Shown here piece after piece: positions 34,264-46,202 of a stretch of 64,000 bases of DNA. A program made the translations under genes and the position numbers. The stretch lies in assembly GCF_000165425.1 (NCBI RefSeq), contig NW_001799511.1, positions 350,096 to 414,095 on the forward strand. The letters are read 5' to 3'. Below the pieces are notes generated by a model. The model did no database searches, was not told the DNA's origin, and saw nothing but the letters and a program-made list of their open reading frames with translations. This DNA comes from Paramecium tetraurelia (taxonomy: Eukaryota > Ciliophora > Oligohymenophorea > Peniculida > Parameciidae). The stretch's first letter is position 1; each line of letters opens with the position of its first letter.

Positions 34264-36877
34264 ATGAACGAACCTAAATATAAATTCAAGAGAAATATCA
34301 ACAGTAGTAGTTAAATAGGAAATACGGTAGTTGTAGAAGATGAAGAAGGAAGAGAATTTTCCAAGAAAACTATCAAGTCAGAATATTATGATTCGTGTAG
34401 GGAGGCTGTCGAACTTCTAAAAACAATCTAACATCCAAATTTAGCTAAAATTATAGATACTGTAGAAGATAGAGATAAAGGAGAGATTCACATAATTGTG
34501 GAGTTTTATGAACTGAATTTAGATGATTTAATTTAGAAGGATCAAAAGTTTTTTTAAAATCAAGACAATTTATTAGACTTTGTTAAATAAATAATCAATG
34601 GTTATTGTCGATTAATGGAACTCAAGGTTATTCATCGAAATCTCAAGCCAAAAAATATACTCTGCAATAAAAAAGAAAACAACAAATATGAATTCAAGGT
34701 ATAATAGCATAGTTTATGTGAAGATATCAGATTATGCGTTCGCTAAAGTTAAGAGTAAATTTGCCCATGATATGACCTTTTTTGAAGGAAATGACTATTA
34801 TTAAGCTCCGGAGCTAAAAGACGATAATTATGCGTATCGATGTGATGTTTATTCTGTAAATTATCATTTCATTTCAAGTTTGGTCTCATTCTTGCATAGA
34901 TAGTATTTAATAGGAAATTATCTGAAGAAGAAAAATAAAACTAAAAATTTCCTGACAATTAAATTGTATTTGAAGAAATACTAATAAAGTCTATGCTAAT
35001 AAAAGATCACTCTTAGAGGATATCCTGGACCTAACTTAGATTAAAATATTTCTATAATATAAAAGAGTTAAGTCGGGAAAAAGTGTTTAGGGGTAAAAAC
35101 ATTATTACTCATGAAATGGTTTGGATTAAACAAATAAACAAAAGAGTGAGTAGTAATATAATAGGTGACACTAATGAGATTAATATTAACCTTAAATTTA
35201 AGAATGGGCAAGAACAAAACGATCATATTGTTAAAGTTTTAGAGATTTTAAATGAAGATTAATATCAATATGCCTTCTTGATCATGGAAGATTGTGATGG
35301 AGATCTCATGCAGTTTATAAAAAAATAAGGTAACTTCACATATGAATAGATACTTGAATTCCTCGAATAATTATGTAAAGGATATCAATTTCTAATAAAA
35401 TAGGAGATTGTTCATCGTGATCTTAAACCTGAAAATATACTATACATCAAAACAGACAAAGGGATTTTATACAAAGTAAATAGCTCATAATGTTCTAGAT
35501 TACTGACTTTGAACATAGTTTTGATTTGAAAATGAGTAAGAAATCTCCTAATACAAAAACTGGGACACTCAAATACTAAGCCCCTGAAATTGACGCATAA
35601 AAAGATTATGATAACAAATGTGATATTTTTTCAGTAAGAATATTAACCAAAGATAGTTAGGAATCATCATATTGGTATTGTCAACTTCCAAAGAATTTTA
35701 AGTAGATTAATTTAACAATGTGAAAAAAAGATTAGAAGAAGAATGTATCATAAAAATACTTCAAGAAAGATCATTTGGGTTCGATATTTCGAAGTTAGAT
35801 TAGAGGATAATAGAATTGCTTAAGAAAATGATAAGATATAATCCTGAGGATAGATTATCCTGGGAAAAGTTAATTTAATATATCTAAGATTAAAAGTAAT
35901 AAAACTTACCTATCCAAAGAAACTTTTAACTTAGTAAATCTAATAATATTTTCAATAATGATTAATCTTTTAAATTCCAAAAATTCAATTCTAATAACTA
36001 AAAATTAAATTAATAATTTGTTGTATAAAACTAATAAAAAAGCGACAAAAATGTAAATAATTAAGAGTAATATCAATTCCCATAATTTAACCAAAAACTT
36101 GGATAAAGTAGTAAATTTTAAAACGGGAAAGAATTTCAATTCCCAAAAAATAATAATTAATTATCGACCACTGGAAAATCATCTTTATAATTCTAGACCA
36201 CTAAATGGTAGCAATCATCAAATCAAAATTAATTTGAATAAAACTAGTTGACTTAAAATTCTTCTCAATAAACTAAGATATCGACAAGTTAAACTATTTA
36301 AGTTAAAGACCAGAAAATTCAGAACTAATAAACCTAAAACTAGAAAAATGAACTTCATCCTACATTTTAAATTGATTAACAATAAATACCTCAATAAGGA
36401 AATTAAACTGGCTGGGGGTTTACATAGTCGTAATCAGCAAATCTGAGTTTATAAGCATAGAGCTGTAATTCTAAATAATATCCTGGTTTCACTTCTTCAA
36501 TTAACAAATTTTCCAATTAATAATCTCAAAAGTCACCGATTTAAGATTAATCACATGCAAAATATTAATAAGCCCAAACCACTATTTTTAATAAGGTTAC
36601 CCTTCCAAATGATTAATCTATTCAATCTAGCAAAGATGCTAATAAATCATCTCTAAATATCAATATGAAAGGTTAACAATAAATAAGTCAGAATTAATTC
36701 GCCAAAAACTAGTATAATTGGCAACCCCCTACTTTTCATAATTTCTCCACTCCTTAGCCACAATAACCATAAAATTAAGTTAAATACACTGCTTAAAACA
36801 ATTGGTAATATTAACAAAATACAATTCCCATTAACCGTTTTTCCAATTTACATTCAAGATAATTTTATGGAAATTGA
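34264..36877 (+). CDS. Tandem pseudokinase-kinase with Q/N-rich tail
   Basis: Five exons (introns 34699-34723, 34856-34878, 35476-35498, 35634-35656) encode 839 residues. Residues 1-250 form a kinase fold whose catalytic loop reads VIHRNLKPKNIL and metal motif SDYAFAK, so both catalytic aspartate positions are altered (HRN, and DYA for DFG). Residues 270-530 form a second kinase domain with intact IVHRDLKPENIL but ITDFEHS in place of DFG, and a GTLKYQAPEI activation-segment end. Neither has a clear glycine loop. The last 300 residues are almost pure Gln/Asn/Ser/Pro. The first copy is predicted to regulate the second, as in JAK-type pairs, but this is inference. No relative is named. Confidence 0.8.
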
Positions 36878-36982
36878 TTTTCTTAATGAATACAAAAGGT
36901 AAAAATCCACAAAATAAATATTTTTCATTCATTTTTATTATTCATTAAAAGCATTTTAATTTAATTTTATAATATTAAATAA

Positions 36983-37794
36983 ATGATAAGTATTTAAGTT
37001 GTTTCACCTAAATTGAAGAATACAAATCATAAGGCAAATTTCAGTTAACCTTCAATAACTAAATATAATAATTTAAAAAGCTTCAATGAATATTTTAGAA
37101 GTCAATAAATCAATGAAAAGTTTCTAGGCATCATTAAAGGATTAGCACTACTGATAGTAAATATAAAACAGATACTCGTTTATTTGAGAACTTTTCAAGC
37201 AGCACAAAGAGAATTTCAATACAATCATCTACCTTATGCTTTTCAAATACAAAATCCTAGAGTACAAGTCGAAAAACAAAATAAATACAATTCCCATAAT
37301 GAATTTAAATTCCTCAATAAAAAAAAGCCTGAGATCTTCAAAGAAACAAAAACATAAGCAAGGTTTAGATTGAACATTTTCCTTATCATACGGTTTTAAA
37401 AACAAGTTTGATGCTTTAATTTTAAAAACAAATCAAAGATTTAGAATTCCAAATCAAGAGAAAAACCATTTATTAAAAAAGAAAAGGAATTGAATTAAGA
37501 AATCCTAAAACTTAAAAATAGAATAGAAATATTAAATAGACTTTTAATAAGTTATAACACTCCTCAAACAAAATTTTGAAACACTACTTTGATTAAACTA
37601 TATAAACATAATACAATCTGATGTTTTATTAAGATAATAGATAGTTTTATAATAAGAGAAAGTTGTAATCACAGATTATTTAATTTTATACCTAGTAAAT
37701 GAATAAACAAAGTGCTGTGACCAAAGATTTGATTTACCAATAATTTAGAAAATTTATTAAGAGTTTTCAAAATGAAATTTTGAATGATTAATGA
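36983..37794 (+). CDS. Gln/Lys-rich gene, exon structure unresolved
   Basis: An ATG at 36983 (MISIQVVSPKLKN...) opens a polar frame. A first intron at 37120-37139 joins it to STTDSKYKTDTRLFENFSS. The 3' part, from about 37380 to the TGA at 37792-37794, is clearly coding-like: helical and Gln/Lys-rich (IKDLEFQIKRKTIYQKRKG, MNKQSAVTKDLIYQQFRKF). At least one further intron is required around 37190-37370, where all three frames are partly open, and I could not fix it. Composition suggests a coiled-coil or disordered protein; no domain is recognised. Confidence 0.45.
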
Positions 37795-37895
37795 TAGATT
37801 TAGAATCTAAGAGATAAAGAAATATATTTAATATCTTCTTTCTTTCCTTATTGATAATTAACATTAATTTTTGTTCTTAATAATTTAAAATTAAC

Positions 37896-38516
37896 ATGCA
37901 TATTGAAAATTCTGTTTACTCCTCAATGTAGACACCCTACACTCAACCTTATATGGCACCTACAGCCAATATGTAAAGAAAAGAAATTGGAGATTAAGCT
38001 ATATGGACATTGTCATCTGCAAAAACAGGGAATGGAGTAGATCAGTTAAGAGATGACAATATGAATACCTTTTGGTAATCTGATGGAACATAACCGCACT
38101 ATCTAACCATATAATTTTTAAAGAAGATGAGAGTTTAGGAAATTGCCATATATTTAGATTTCAAATAAGATGAAAGTTATACTCCGAATAAACTCTCCAT
38201 TCGAACTGGAACTAATATTCAGGACATGAAGGTATTTGAGATGATTAAAATAAGGAAGTTTAATTTATTGAATTGAAAGAACCTTATGGATGGTATGTGA
38301 TTGCACTCAAGACTAAATTGCTAAATGGTTAAGAAAAGTAAAAGCATTGATTAAGATAGACCATACGTTTCTACAATTAATGTCTAAATTGTAGTTTTAT
38401 AAAATTAACATAGTGGAAAAGACACACATATAAGATAAGTGAAAATATTTGGACCTCGAGAGTAATAAGTTTTCTTAATGTTTTAGGAACCAAAATCAAG
38501 GATTGAGTTTTCCTGA
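37896..38516 (+). CDS. APC10: APC10/DOC1 subunit of the anaphase-promoting complex
   Basis: 189 residues with introns at 38232-38254 and 38328-38355. The DOC domain is complete: AIWTLSSAKTGNGVDQLRDD, NMNTFWQSDGTQPHYLTIQF, RVQEIAIYLDFKQDESYTP, LSIRTGTNIQDM, then QNQHSGKDTHIRQVKIFGPR. APC10 binds degron-bearing substrates together with the coactivator on the APC/C ubiquitin ligase that drives mitotic exit. The usual C-terminal Ile-Arg tail that docks on APC3 is not seen here (the end is RIEFS), so docking may differ. The model is strong because both introns fall inside conserved blocks. Confidence 0.95.
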
Positions 38517-38578
38517 CTTTAAAACACCTGAACTTACTTAATATGCTTCAATTCGTTGATGTTTATAATTATATAATT

Positions 38579-39661
38579 ATGCTTTTTGTTGTTAACAGAG
38601 ATCCTGTCATAAAACGAAAGAAAGCTGTTTCTGAACGTGTATCACCTGAATAGAAAAGTATTTCTCTGATGTGAATCTGATAGAATTGATGGATGACTAT
38701 CAAATTTTTACATATCTCAAGAATGAAAAAAATAATCACCCAGCCTCATTCCATGTTACTTCTCTACGATAAGTTCCATTGACTCAGAGATCTTAGAAAA
38801 TGAACATCCAAACAATCATAGAGGAAAGTGGGAAAAAGCCGAAGAGTGTGGATAGCAACTAATAAATCAAAAAGAAAAAAAAGAGCTATTTTTAAATAAA
38901 ATTAGAAAGATATCATAAAGAAGTCGAAGAATAACAAACAAAAAGAAAATAAGAGCAGTTGACTAAGTCAAAAAATCTCTTAAAGAAAGATTTAGAGGAC
39001 ATCTAGAAAATGACTAACAAAGGAGTCAGAGAGTTTGAGGAGAGATGCAATTTGTATAGTAAATATTATTCAGAAGAGTTGCTCACCCCTACTGGAGTGT
39101 AATGCTATTTATTTACTTAGACAGAAGGCAAGAAGACATGAATCTACCTATATATAAGTACTCGACAATTGAAAACTAAAATAAATATAAAGTGTTGCTT
39201 AGAGGTGACCCAACTCCTCAACCAAAATTTACATCAGAATAAGTATTTGACTAATACTATGGTGATCCTGATAAAATCAAGTTGATTAGTTCATAATTGC
39301 ACAAATTAAATATCAAAGTAAACTTAATAATTTAATGTAATAGCTTATAAAAAGGCCAAACGTTTAAGAAAATCAACTTTTTGATGCCATTATAAATAAT
39401 GATAGTTTTACAGTTAATAAGTTGCTAATGGAGAACAAAAGCTTAATTAATATTAGAAACAGGGTATTGCTTAGTTATAAATTATAGATTCAAGAAACTC
39501 CTTTGCATTTAGCATGTAAAAGAAATTTGAAAGAAATTGTTGAATTACTATTGAGATTTTAGGCAGATGAATCGTTAAAAGATTTATGGGGACAAACACC
39601 AAGATAACTGGCTTTGAAATTAAGACATTTGGAGATTTTGAAGGTTTTATCTTATTTATGA
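38579..39661 (+). CDS. Basic coiled-coil protein with C-terminal ankyrin repeats
   Basis: Introns at 38658-38683, 39318-39343 and 39464-39487 are clear. A further 20-nt intron at 39059-39078 joins an upstream basic helical part (SYFQIKLERYHKEVEEQQ, LLKKDLEDIQKMTNKG) to a downstream part, giving 328 residues. Without that intron the first frame ends at 39141 with its TGA overlapping an ATG of the second, which would be an unusual gene overlap, so one gene is preferred. The C-terminal 120 residues hold two to three ankyrin repeats (TPLHLACKRNLKEIVELLL, GQTPRQLALKLRH). The function is unknown; it is probably a protein-binding adaptor. Confidence 0.65.
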
Positions 39662-39714
39662 ATCTTTTAAATACTTTTATTATATAATTTATAATTAATT
39701 ATAGATTTTATGGT

Positions 39715-40707
39715 ATGACTAATCTTATATAGAGAGGCTGCATTACTAAATTTCTTTCAAGGAGCTCCAATACTTCATATTTATTTAGATGGATTAGAAA
39801 CTAGGAAAGCAGCGATAATTAATGATAAATAATAAGGTTTAATTTAATTGCCTGTATATTAAGTAAAACTTATATATAACTAATGAGGATAATGATGATA
39901 TCTCAGGTGTGGTGGATTTGAGAATGAATAAGAATAAAACAATTGATCATTTGGGCATCCGAATTGAATTGATTGGGAGAATTGGTAATCTAGATGAAAT
40001 ATGTAGAAATCCTTAATGATTAACAATAATCATCAGATTTTATATCATTGAGAAGAGAATTGGATGCTTAAGGTATATTAACGGAGGATAAAAGCTACAA
40101 ATTCTCATTTAACAAATTTGAGAAGCAATACGAAAGTTATTATGGCAGAACGGTCAAATTGAGGTAAGTTAGGATTCTAATTATATCTAGTTATTATTTG
40201 CGTGCTACATTGGATAGAAATTATGGATAAGTAAAAAAAGAAATAGAATTTGGAGTCTTAATTATAAATAGAGATGAAGTAAACCAACTTTAATCTCCAC
40301 TAAAGCTTGTTTTGGGAATGGATGATTATTTGTACTTAATTTGTGTGTACCTTAAATCGAGGTATGACTTAAAAGATGTTGTAAAAGGAAAGGTGAAGTT
40401 CTGTTTAGTTAAAATAAATATAAAGTAAATGGAATTAGCTGTGATTCGTTAAGAGTAGATTGGTTAAGGTGCAACTCAAAAAACTCATAATGAAACTCTG
40501 GTGAAGTATGAAATGATGGATGGATGCCCTCGAAAAGGAGATGTTATACCTATACGTATTTTTTTGAGTGGTATTAATATGTCACCCAGTTTTTAAAATG
40601 TGAGTGGCAAGTTTAGTGTGAAATATATTTTGAATTTGATATTATTTGATGAGAATGATAGAAAATATTTTAAGTAACAGGAGATTACAGTTTATAGAAA
40701 GAAATGA
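39715..40707 (+). CDS. VPS26: VPS26 retromer subunit
   Basis: An arrestin-fold retromer protein of about 305 residues with introns at 39863-39887, 39985-40006 and 40164-40190. Matches include SGVVDLRMNKNKTIDHLGIRI, SYKFSFNKFEKQYESYYG, KLSYYLRATL, DLKDVVKGKVKFCLVKI, NETLVKYEMMDGCPRKGD, PIRIFLSG and the C-terminal YFKQQEITVYRKK, in VPS26 order. With VPS29 and VPS35 it recycles receptors from endosomes to the Golgi. The N-terminus is uncertain: the frame LLNFFQGAPILHIYLDGLE is open, but the nearest ATG (39715) is out of phase by one base around 39720-39734, and no intron solves it. Confidence 0.9.
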
Positions 40708-40761
40708 TAACTAAAATAATGTATTTTATGAATATAAAAACGGATTATAATAATAATAATA

Positions 40762-41894
40762 ATGAAAACATTTGTCTTGATTGTTCTCTTAGGAGTGGCA
40801 CTTGGAGTATAAGTTAATGAATAAGCAACAATTTTGTAAGAAGCTCTAACAAACAATTTAAAGGCCACAAGTATGGGCAGAGCAGTTCTTGCTATGGTGG
40901 AATTGGGTTCACCTAGTTTCAATCCCTTATTCGATGCATTGGAAGCTTGGGCTTCACTTATTGAAGTAATATATTGATTAATTTCAGCAAACCATAGCCG
41001 ATGAAAATTCATCATATGGAGCATTCGTCTAATAAGTAGAAACAGAAGAAACAAATTATAAAGCTCTTATTGCTCAATACGAAAGCGAGTTGGCTGAATA
41101 CAATATTCAAATTAGAGAGATCTTAAAGTCAAGAATCTCTCTCGAAGAAGACCTAGAAAAGACCAGAAACGAATTAGGAGCCACTAAACAACAAAAAGCC
41201 AACATTGAGAATTAATAAAGAGAAGATTCAGCTGATTTCAAAACAAGAACCAGCTAATTGAGTGCTGCTATTGTCGTGATCGATGAAGCATTAAAAGTAT
41301 TAGAAAAAGCAAAATGTAAATCATCTATTAATCATAGATTCATCATTTGTTGAGGAAGATGCTTAATAATTATCATCTTTAGTCTCAGGAACACCAGAAT
41401 TGCATACTTTATTACTTCAATTAAACACTGAAGATTACAAGAGTGCATAAAACTTAACTAAGTATTCATTCTCATCACATTATTAGAGTCATCAATTTAT
41501 TACAAAACATCAGAGATTAATTTAATTAAAACATTCAGACATTACAAGCAGGATTCACTGCAGCCTAACAATAAGCTTAAGATTTGTTTGAATTATTGAA
41601 TGCTAAAATTGATTCTTTAGTCAAAGATGTTATACCATAATTGCAATAGGATATCTAAGGAAAGGATAGTAAGAATTTGCTCTATTTTAAGGTGAGATTG
41701 ATTCAAGAAGATAATTAGCCAATGAAGCTTAAGCCAATTTGGATTCTGCAAAAGAAAGTTTGAGATAATCAATTTAAGAGAAAGGATTAGCAACCAATAG
41801 CCATAACATTTTAATTTCTGAATATCACAGCAATTTAGATACTGTAGCTGAATGCATTAGTGCTCTACATGGAAGTGGAATTAAAAGATAATGA
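40762..41894 (+). CDS. Trichocyst-matrix-protein-like secretory coiled coil
   Basis: 346 residues with introns at 40966-40987, 41316-41337, 41462-41486 and 41669-41691. A cleavable signal peptide (MKTFVLIVLLGVALG) is followed by long heptad-rich helices in two halves separated by a low-helix linker (LSSLVSGTPELHTLLLQL). The composition is Ala/Glu/Gln-rich, for example QLSAAIVVIDEALKVLEKA, with IADENSSYGAFVQQVETEE. This fits the Paramecium/Tetrahymena trichocyst (mucocyst) matrix protein family. Those precursors are cut in dense-core granules and crystallise, and they expand explosively with calcium on exocytosis. The assignment is by architecture and composition; processing sites are not proven. 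It is the clearest pointer to the organism. Confidence 0.8.
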
Positions 41895-41933
41895 AATAGA
41901 TACATAATAATAAATAATTTTACTCAGTAATGA

Positions 41934-42260
41934 TCAATTTAATATGATCTCGCTAAATGATCGAAATCTGTGTTTACATAATGGTTCTTCTTGTATCACA
42001 CGATCTACTCTTTCATAAATTGTTGAATATATCTGCTAAGCCGTTTACAATAAATATTTAATCGATTACTCTTTACTATTTGGCATATAATAATAAACAT
42101 TGGATGTTTATTACTATTATATTAAGGTGTCGTTATTCTACTTTTAAATAGGGCTTTCCATTTCATCAATATCAAATTATTTAGATTAAGATTATTCTTC
42201 TTCAATTTAATGTGTAGATGTTTATCTATATTGATTACTACTTAATGATGTGGTTGGCAT
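41934..42260 (-). CDS. Small polar protein, possibly 3' exon of neighbour
   Basis: A 108-residue open frame, MPTTSLSSNQYRQTSTHQ... to ...RSFSEIILN. The N-terminal half is Gln/Ser-rich and acidic (QIEEEQSQSKQFDIDEMESP), the C-terminal third helical with basic residues (YERVDRVIQEEPLCKHRF). It may be a gene of its own or the last exon of the coiled-coil gene upstream: a 53-nt GT...AG segment just upstream would join the frames in phase. No domain is recognised. Confidence 0.5.
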
Positions 42261-42310
42261 TAAATCTTTATTATTTAAATAAAACTGATGTAAAAATTTG
42301 TAATTGGCAT

Positions 42311-43442
42311 TCATTTTTTTAGCTTTCTCCTAATAACGAAGATTTGAATTAGTGAGTAATTTTATTCTATGCTTATTTTATTATTTAAAATTACTTCCAT
42401 CTCATCGCAACATCTCTACAATTCATCATTATGGGCTTAGAGTGTTTTGTTTAATATCATTTCTCTTTAATGATTTTTTCTAAGTTCATCCAAAGCATTT
42501 TCGAGTTTTTAGATTTTTTCCATACTTTATATATCATTTAATGGTTTTTGACTCTGCATGATGAGTCTTTTAGCATTAATCTCTTATATTTATTTAGGTA
42601 TTGTTAGGTTAAGCTTAGGAATGACTGTTCCTTTTTTTGGATTCATTTAACATTATTGTTATCTCTTAAGTGAATTACTTGAATCTAAAGGGGCTTCTGA
42701 TACTTGTGAGGAATGTGATTCAGAAGAGGAGGAATTATTAATTAATTTAAGGGCTCTAGTCTAAAAGTCAACTAATTGATCTGGATCCTAATTCATGAAG
42801 ATTAGTTTATTACCAGCATGAGCTACACTTCTTTGTTGCAATAATTCATTCATTAATCTCTTATAAATACATATAATAAATTACTAAATTTAGTCCTTAT
42901 ATATTTGATTTCTCTTTGATTAATTTTTATTTTTGTTTTTACTCAATTAATAATTGTTCATTTAACATTTGAATTTCATTATGCATTTTAAGACCAATAA
43001 GATCAGGATTGCAAACTTCCTTAAACTTTATTACCACGCCAGCAACTTCGTCATATTCTGGTTTCAACTCCTCCATTTTTGCCAATTTATTTTCAGTAGT
43101 CATCAGATTTTCTTACATGCCTTGCATTTTTTATTATAGTGATGCGATTAATTCTTTCTCTTATCTTTAGACTTATTCTGTAATTTGTTGATTGATCAAT
43201 TAATCACTTTAAGCTTCATTTCGCTCTTTAACTAATTTCTCTATTGTTATTTGTAGAGTTTCATTCTCTTCCTACAAATTCTTCATTACTGTTAATAGCC
43301 CCTTATGTTATTCATCATTTGTTTTTGGCATCAAAACCTTCAAAGCCTACTTATTCAATTAAAGCAATCCTTAGAGCTCACGAACCTGCTCTTACAATTA
43401 TTAATTCTCCTATTTGAGATAATCGAGAATCTCTAAACTCAT
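42311..43442 (-). CDS. Coiled-coil protein, unknown function
   Basis: 368 residues with an intron at 42860-42884. Residues 1-150 and 270-360 are continuous heptad-type helix (LEILDYLKQENQQLQEQ, LENALDELRKNHQREMIL). They are separated by a Ser-rich segment (NSSSSESHSSQVSEAPLDSS) and the short stretch PKKGTVIPKLNLTIPKQ. The pattern resembles axonemal or basal-body coiled-coil proteins, but composition alone cannot assign a family. It shares a divergent promoter region with the probable mitochondrial gene. Confidence 0.7.
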
Positions 43443-43525
43443 TATAAAATATATTGTTTTTCAAATTTTACATAAAAATTTGCCTAAATTTAAAGATTAT
43501 CAAATATAATTCTTAATTTCTAATC

Positions 43526-43749
43526 ATGTTTAAGTATGCCAGTGATACTTTTTATAAATAGCATAATAGCATAAAAATATATAATAAGGATTATCTCCAA
43601 GACGTGATTCAATTACTAATGAAAGATGCTCTATAGTAGAAATTCATCTATTGAATGACTTTATTTAATAGATGATATTACGCAGAAGTCCTTTTTAAGA
43701 AGGGAAGATTAATAATTAAATTAATTAATTTAATTGTGTATAATTAGTT
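43526..43749 (+). other. Small open frame or 5' extension of next gene
   Basis: An ATG at 43526 starts a 41-codon frame (MFKYASDTFYKQHN) ending at a TGA. Alternatively, excision of a short intron near 43542-43561 connects it to a frame (GLSPRRDSITNERCSI) that stays open into the next gene. Either it is a small gene, or the next protein is longer at its N-terminus. It is unresolved. Confidence 0.3.
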
Positions 43750-46134
43750 ATGTTAAAGCTAATATTCAATTTCTCCAGAGCCATTTAAAAATCTCAAAAC
43801 CTTTTGAATTAGATGAGAAAGAATCGCTATTACATTGATGATCCTATAGTTAGTTAAAGGAAGGAGGCATAACAGATTGTGGAATCATTATATTTTAATT
43901 AAAAGAATAATTTGTAATAGAAGCTTGAGAAGGAGGAGGAAAATAAATTGGAAAATGTAATTGAAAAGTTGGATGAAGAGATTAATTTTAGAAGATTTTA
44001 GACAGCATAAGAATTATTAGAATTATATGAAGCTAAACCCTTAAAATCTAGAGAATAATACTTGGAATGGTTCAATTAGTTGTCTTACTGTTTAAAGTTT
44101 CAGGAATAAATTTAATAAAACAAATTGAATTACTACAAAAAATTAGCTGGTCAGTACAAGGCCTAATATAATAAGGAGTATGAGATGCCAAATATAGTTT
44201 TCTTGACTCCTTCTCAAATTTTAGAGAATTCAGTTTTTAATCAAGTAATCGAAGACTTTGTCTCTAATTGTGAGGTAATAGAATGGCTGCATGTTAGAAA
44301 GTAAATCAAGAAATCATTCTAAACATAACTTTATTCATTAGATTATTATGCTTTATAGAGACTATGGGAAGAGAATGAATATCCAATCCAAACTATTTAA
44401 TATCTGTCATTAATCATTAAGGACATAAGTATTAGATTGTTTATATATATTAGCTGAATCTAAGTTTGAGAAGGATTAAGAACCTCAATTTATGGAATTA
44501 TTTGATGGTAAATTTTAATAAGGATAATCCTTGAAAAAGATATTAGAATAGCTTCTGTTATAGAAAATGCAATAGATAAACTTTTATGATTTAAATAATG
44601 AAGATTTTGCAAATTTCGTTTTTATTTACTATTAATAGTAAAAACTGCCAATTTTACCTACATTCCTTAAAGAATTAGTGGAAAATGTAAAGGAAAGAAT
44701 TAGTACTTTGAATTTGTTGGAAAATGTTAAAATATTGCAAGCGATGTTAGTAATTGAAATCGGGGATAATTAGTCATATTGTTACCTCTTGTGGAATATC
44801 ATACGATTGAAAAATAGAATCAATTCTGACTATTCAATCATAAATGGGATTATTTTCATATTGTTGCATTTTAGATAAAACATCCTCTTTGTGAAAGGAA
44901 AAAGAAATTATCCAAAACCTATTATTGTAGAGGATGCCATGGTGTTCTCTGAAATATTTCATCATTTAACCGAGGACTTGAAGTTATTTGGTTTTGTCCA
45001 CCTTAGTCAGCTGCTTACAATAGCATCTAAAAATTTCGCAGACCCAGCTAAATTAAATGCAATTATAGTTTCGCTCTTTTAGAAGCCTGAAATAAATCAG
45101 AATATTTAGATTGATCATAAAATTGATTTGTATTACTAGGCAACACAATTGGGAGGAGCTATACTTGATGTTACTCAAATATTAAAGTATAAAGTACAGC
45201 TTCTACAATCCCATTCAATAACTGGTTTCTTTGAGAAGAATTAATAATCAGAAGGGAACCAGATTACAGGATATTACCCATATTACACAAATTTATTGGA
45301 TAGTTTAATCAAATTGATTTGGACAAGCATCATATAAAATAGCAAATGTTTTGAAGACATCAATTATCTAATATTTAAGGTGAATGAATTGACAAGATTG
45401 TAAACAACCATAAGGATTGATAGAGTGACATAAAAACTGATTTCATAAATTAACTAATACATTTCCCTTGCTGGAAAGACCATATTTCCAAATAAAATTG
45501 ATATTCAATAGATTTTGGAGAACAAAAATATTTATAAAAAACTTGAAAAATTTGGTAACCCATTAATGTTGCACTCTAAATTGTATTTGCAAGAAAAATA
45601 CTATTTTTTATAGAAGTATGAGAAGAATTTAGAGAAGGATGTGTATTACGAAGATGTATTATTAGATTTTGTTTATACAAATTAGAAAACAGGGAACAAA
45701 GCATTGATTTTATTGAATGGAGTATATTCATTATAATATCCTATTAGTCAAGCAATTACCAAATTTCTGCAGTCGGTGAAATGATTCCAAATTCAATGAT
45801 AAAATTTTAAGATGATCTCTTGGCATAATCTGAGATTCCAGTTATTTAAATCAATCTTCCCGATATGATTCAAAGCCAATCTAAGTTAGAGATTTAATTT
45901 ATTAATTTTAGGTCTTTTTATGAGGAACAATTAAAGGACATTCTGGAAGATGGATCGAATGAATATGAAGACGTCGCTAATGCAATTCAAGAGACAAGAT
46001 AGAAAATAAGGAGAGACTTTAATTATTTGTCAATCCATTAATAAAAGAATGAGGAAGAAAGTCAGGAAGAAAAGGAGGAAGAGGGAGAAGTTTAGAATGA
46101 TGATACATATGCACTTTCAGATGAGGAGAAATGA
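43750..46134 (+). CDS. Large probable mitochondrial protein, unknown family
   Basis: 777 residues with introns at 44429-44453 and 45722-45747. The chosen start (MLKLIFNFSRAIQKSQNLL...) gives a basic, hydroxylated, acid-free leader of the mitochondrial type, which argues for this ATG. The body is long, all-helical and leucine-rich (IEWLHVRKQIKKSF, LLTIASKNFADPAKLNAI), with an acidic C-terminus rich in Glu (EEESQEEKEEEGE). It shares the helical-repeat character of the protein at 22139-23727. FASTK-like or other organellar RNA-binding repeats are a possible family, but no catalytic or RAP motif is seen. Confidence 0.7.
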
Positions 46135-46202
46135 TTGTGATGATTATTGTGTAATTTATGTTTTTGTATTTCCATTGAGATAAGATAAATAATTTTTTAT
46201 TA

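Noticed and set aside
40692-41054. 120-codon minus-strand ORF
   Set aside because: Lies antisense over the VPS26 3' end and the signal-peptide exon of the trichocyst-type protein.
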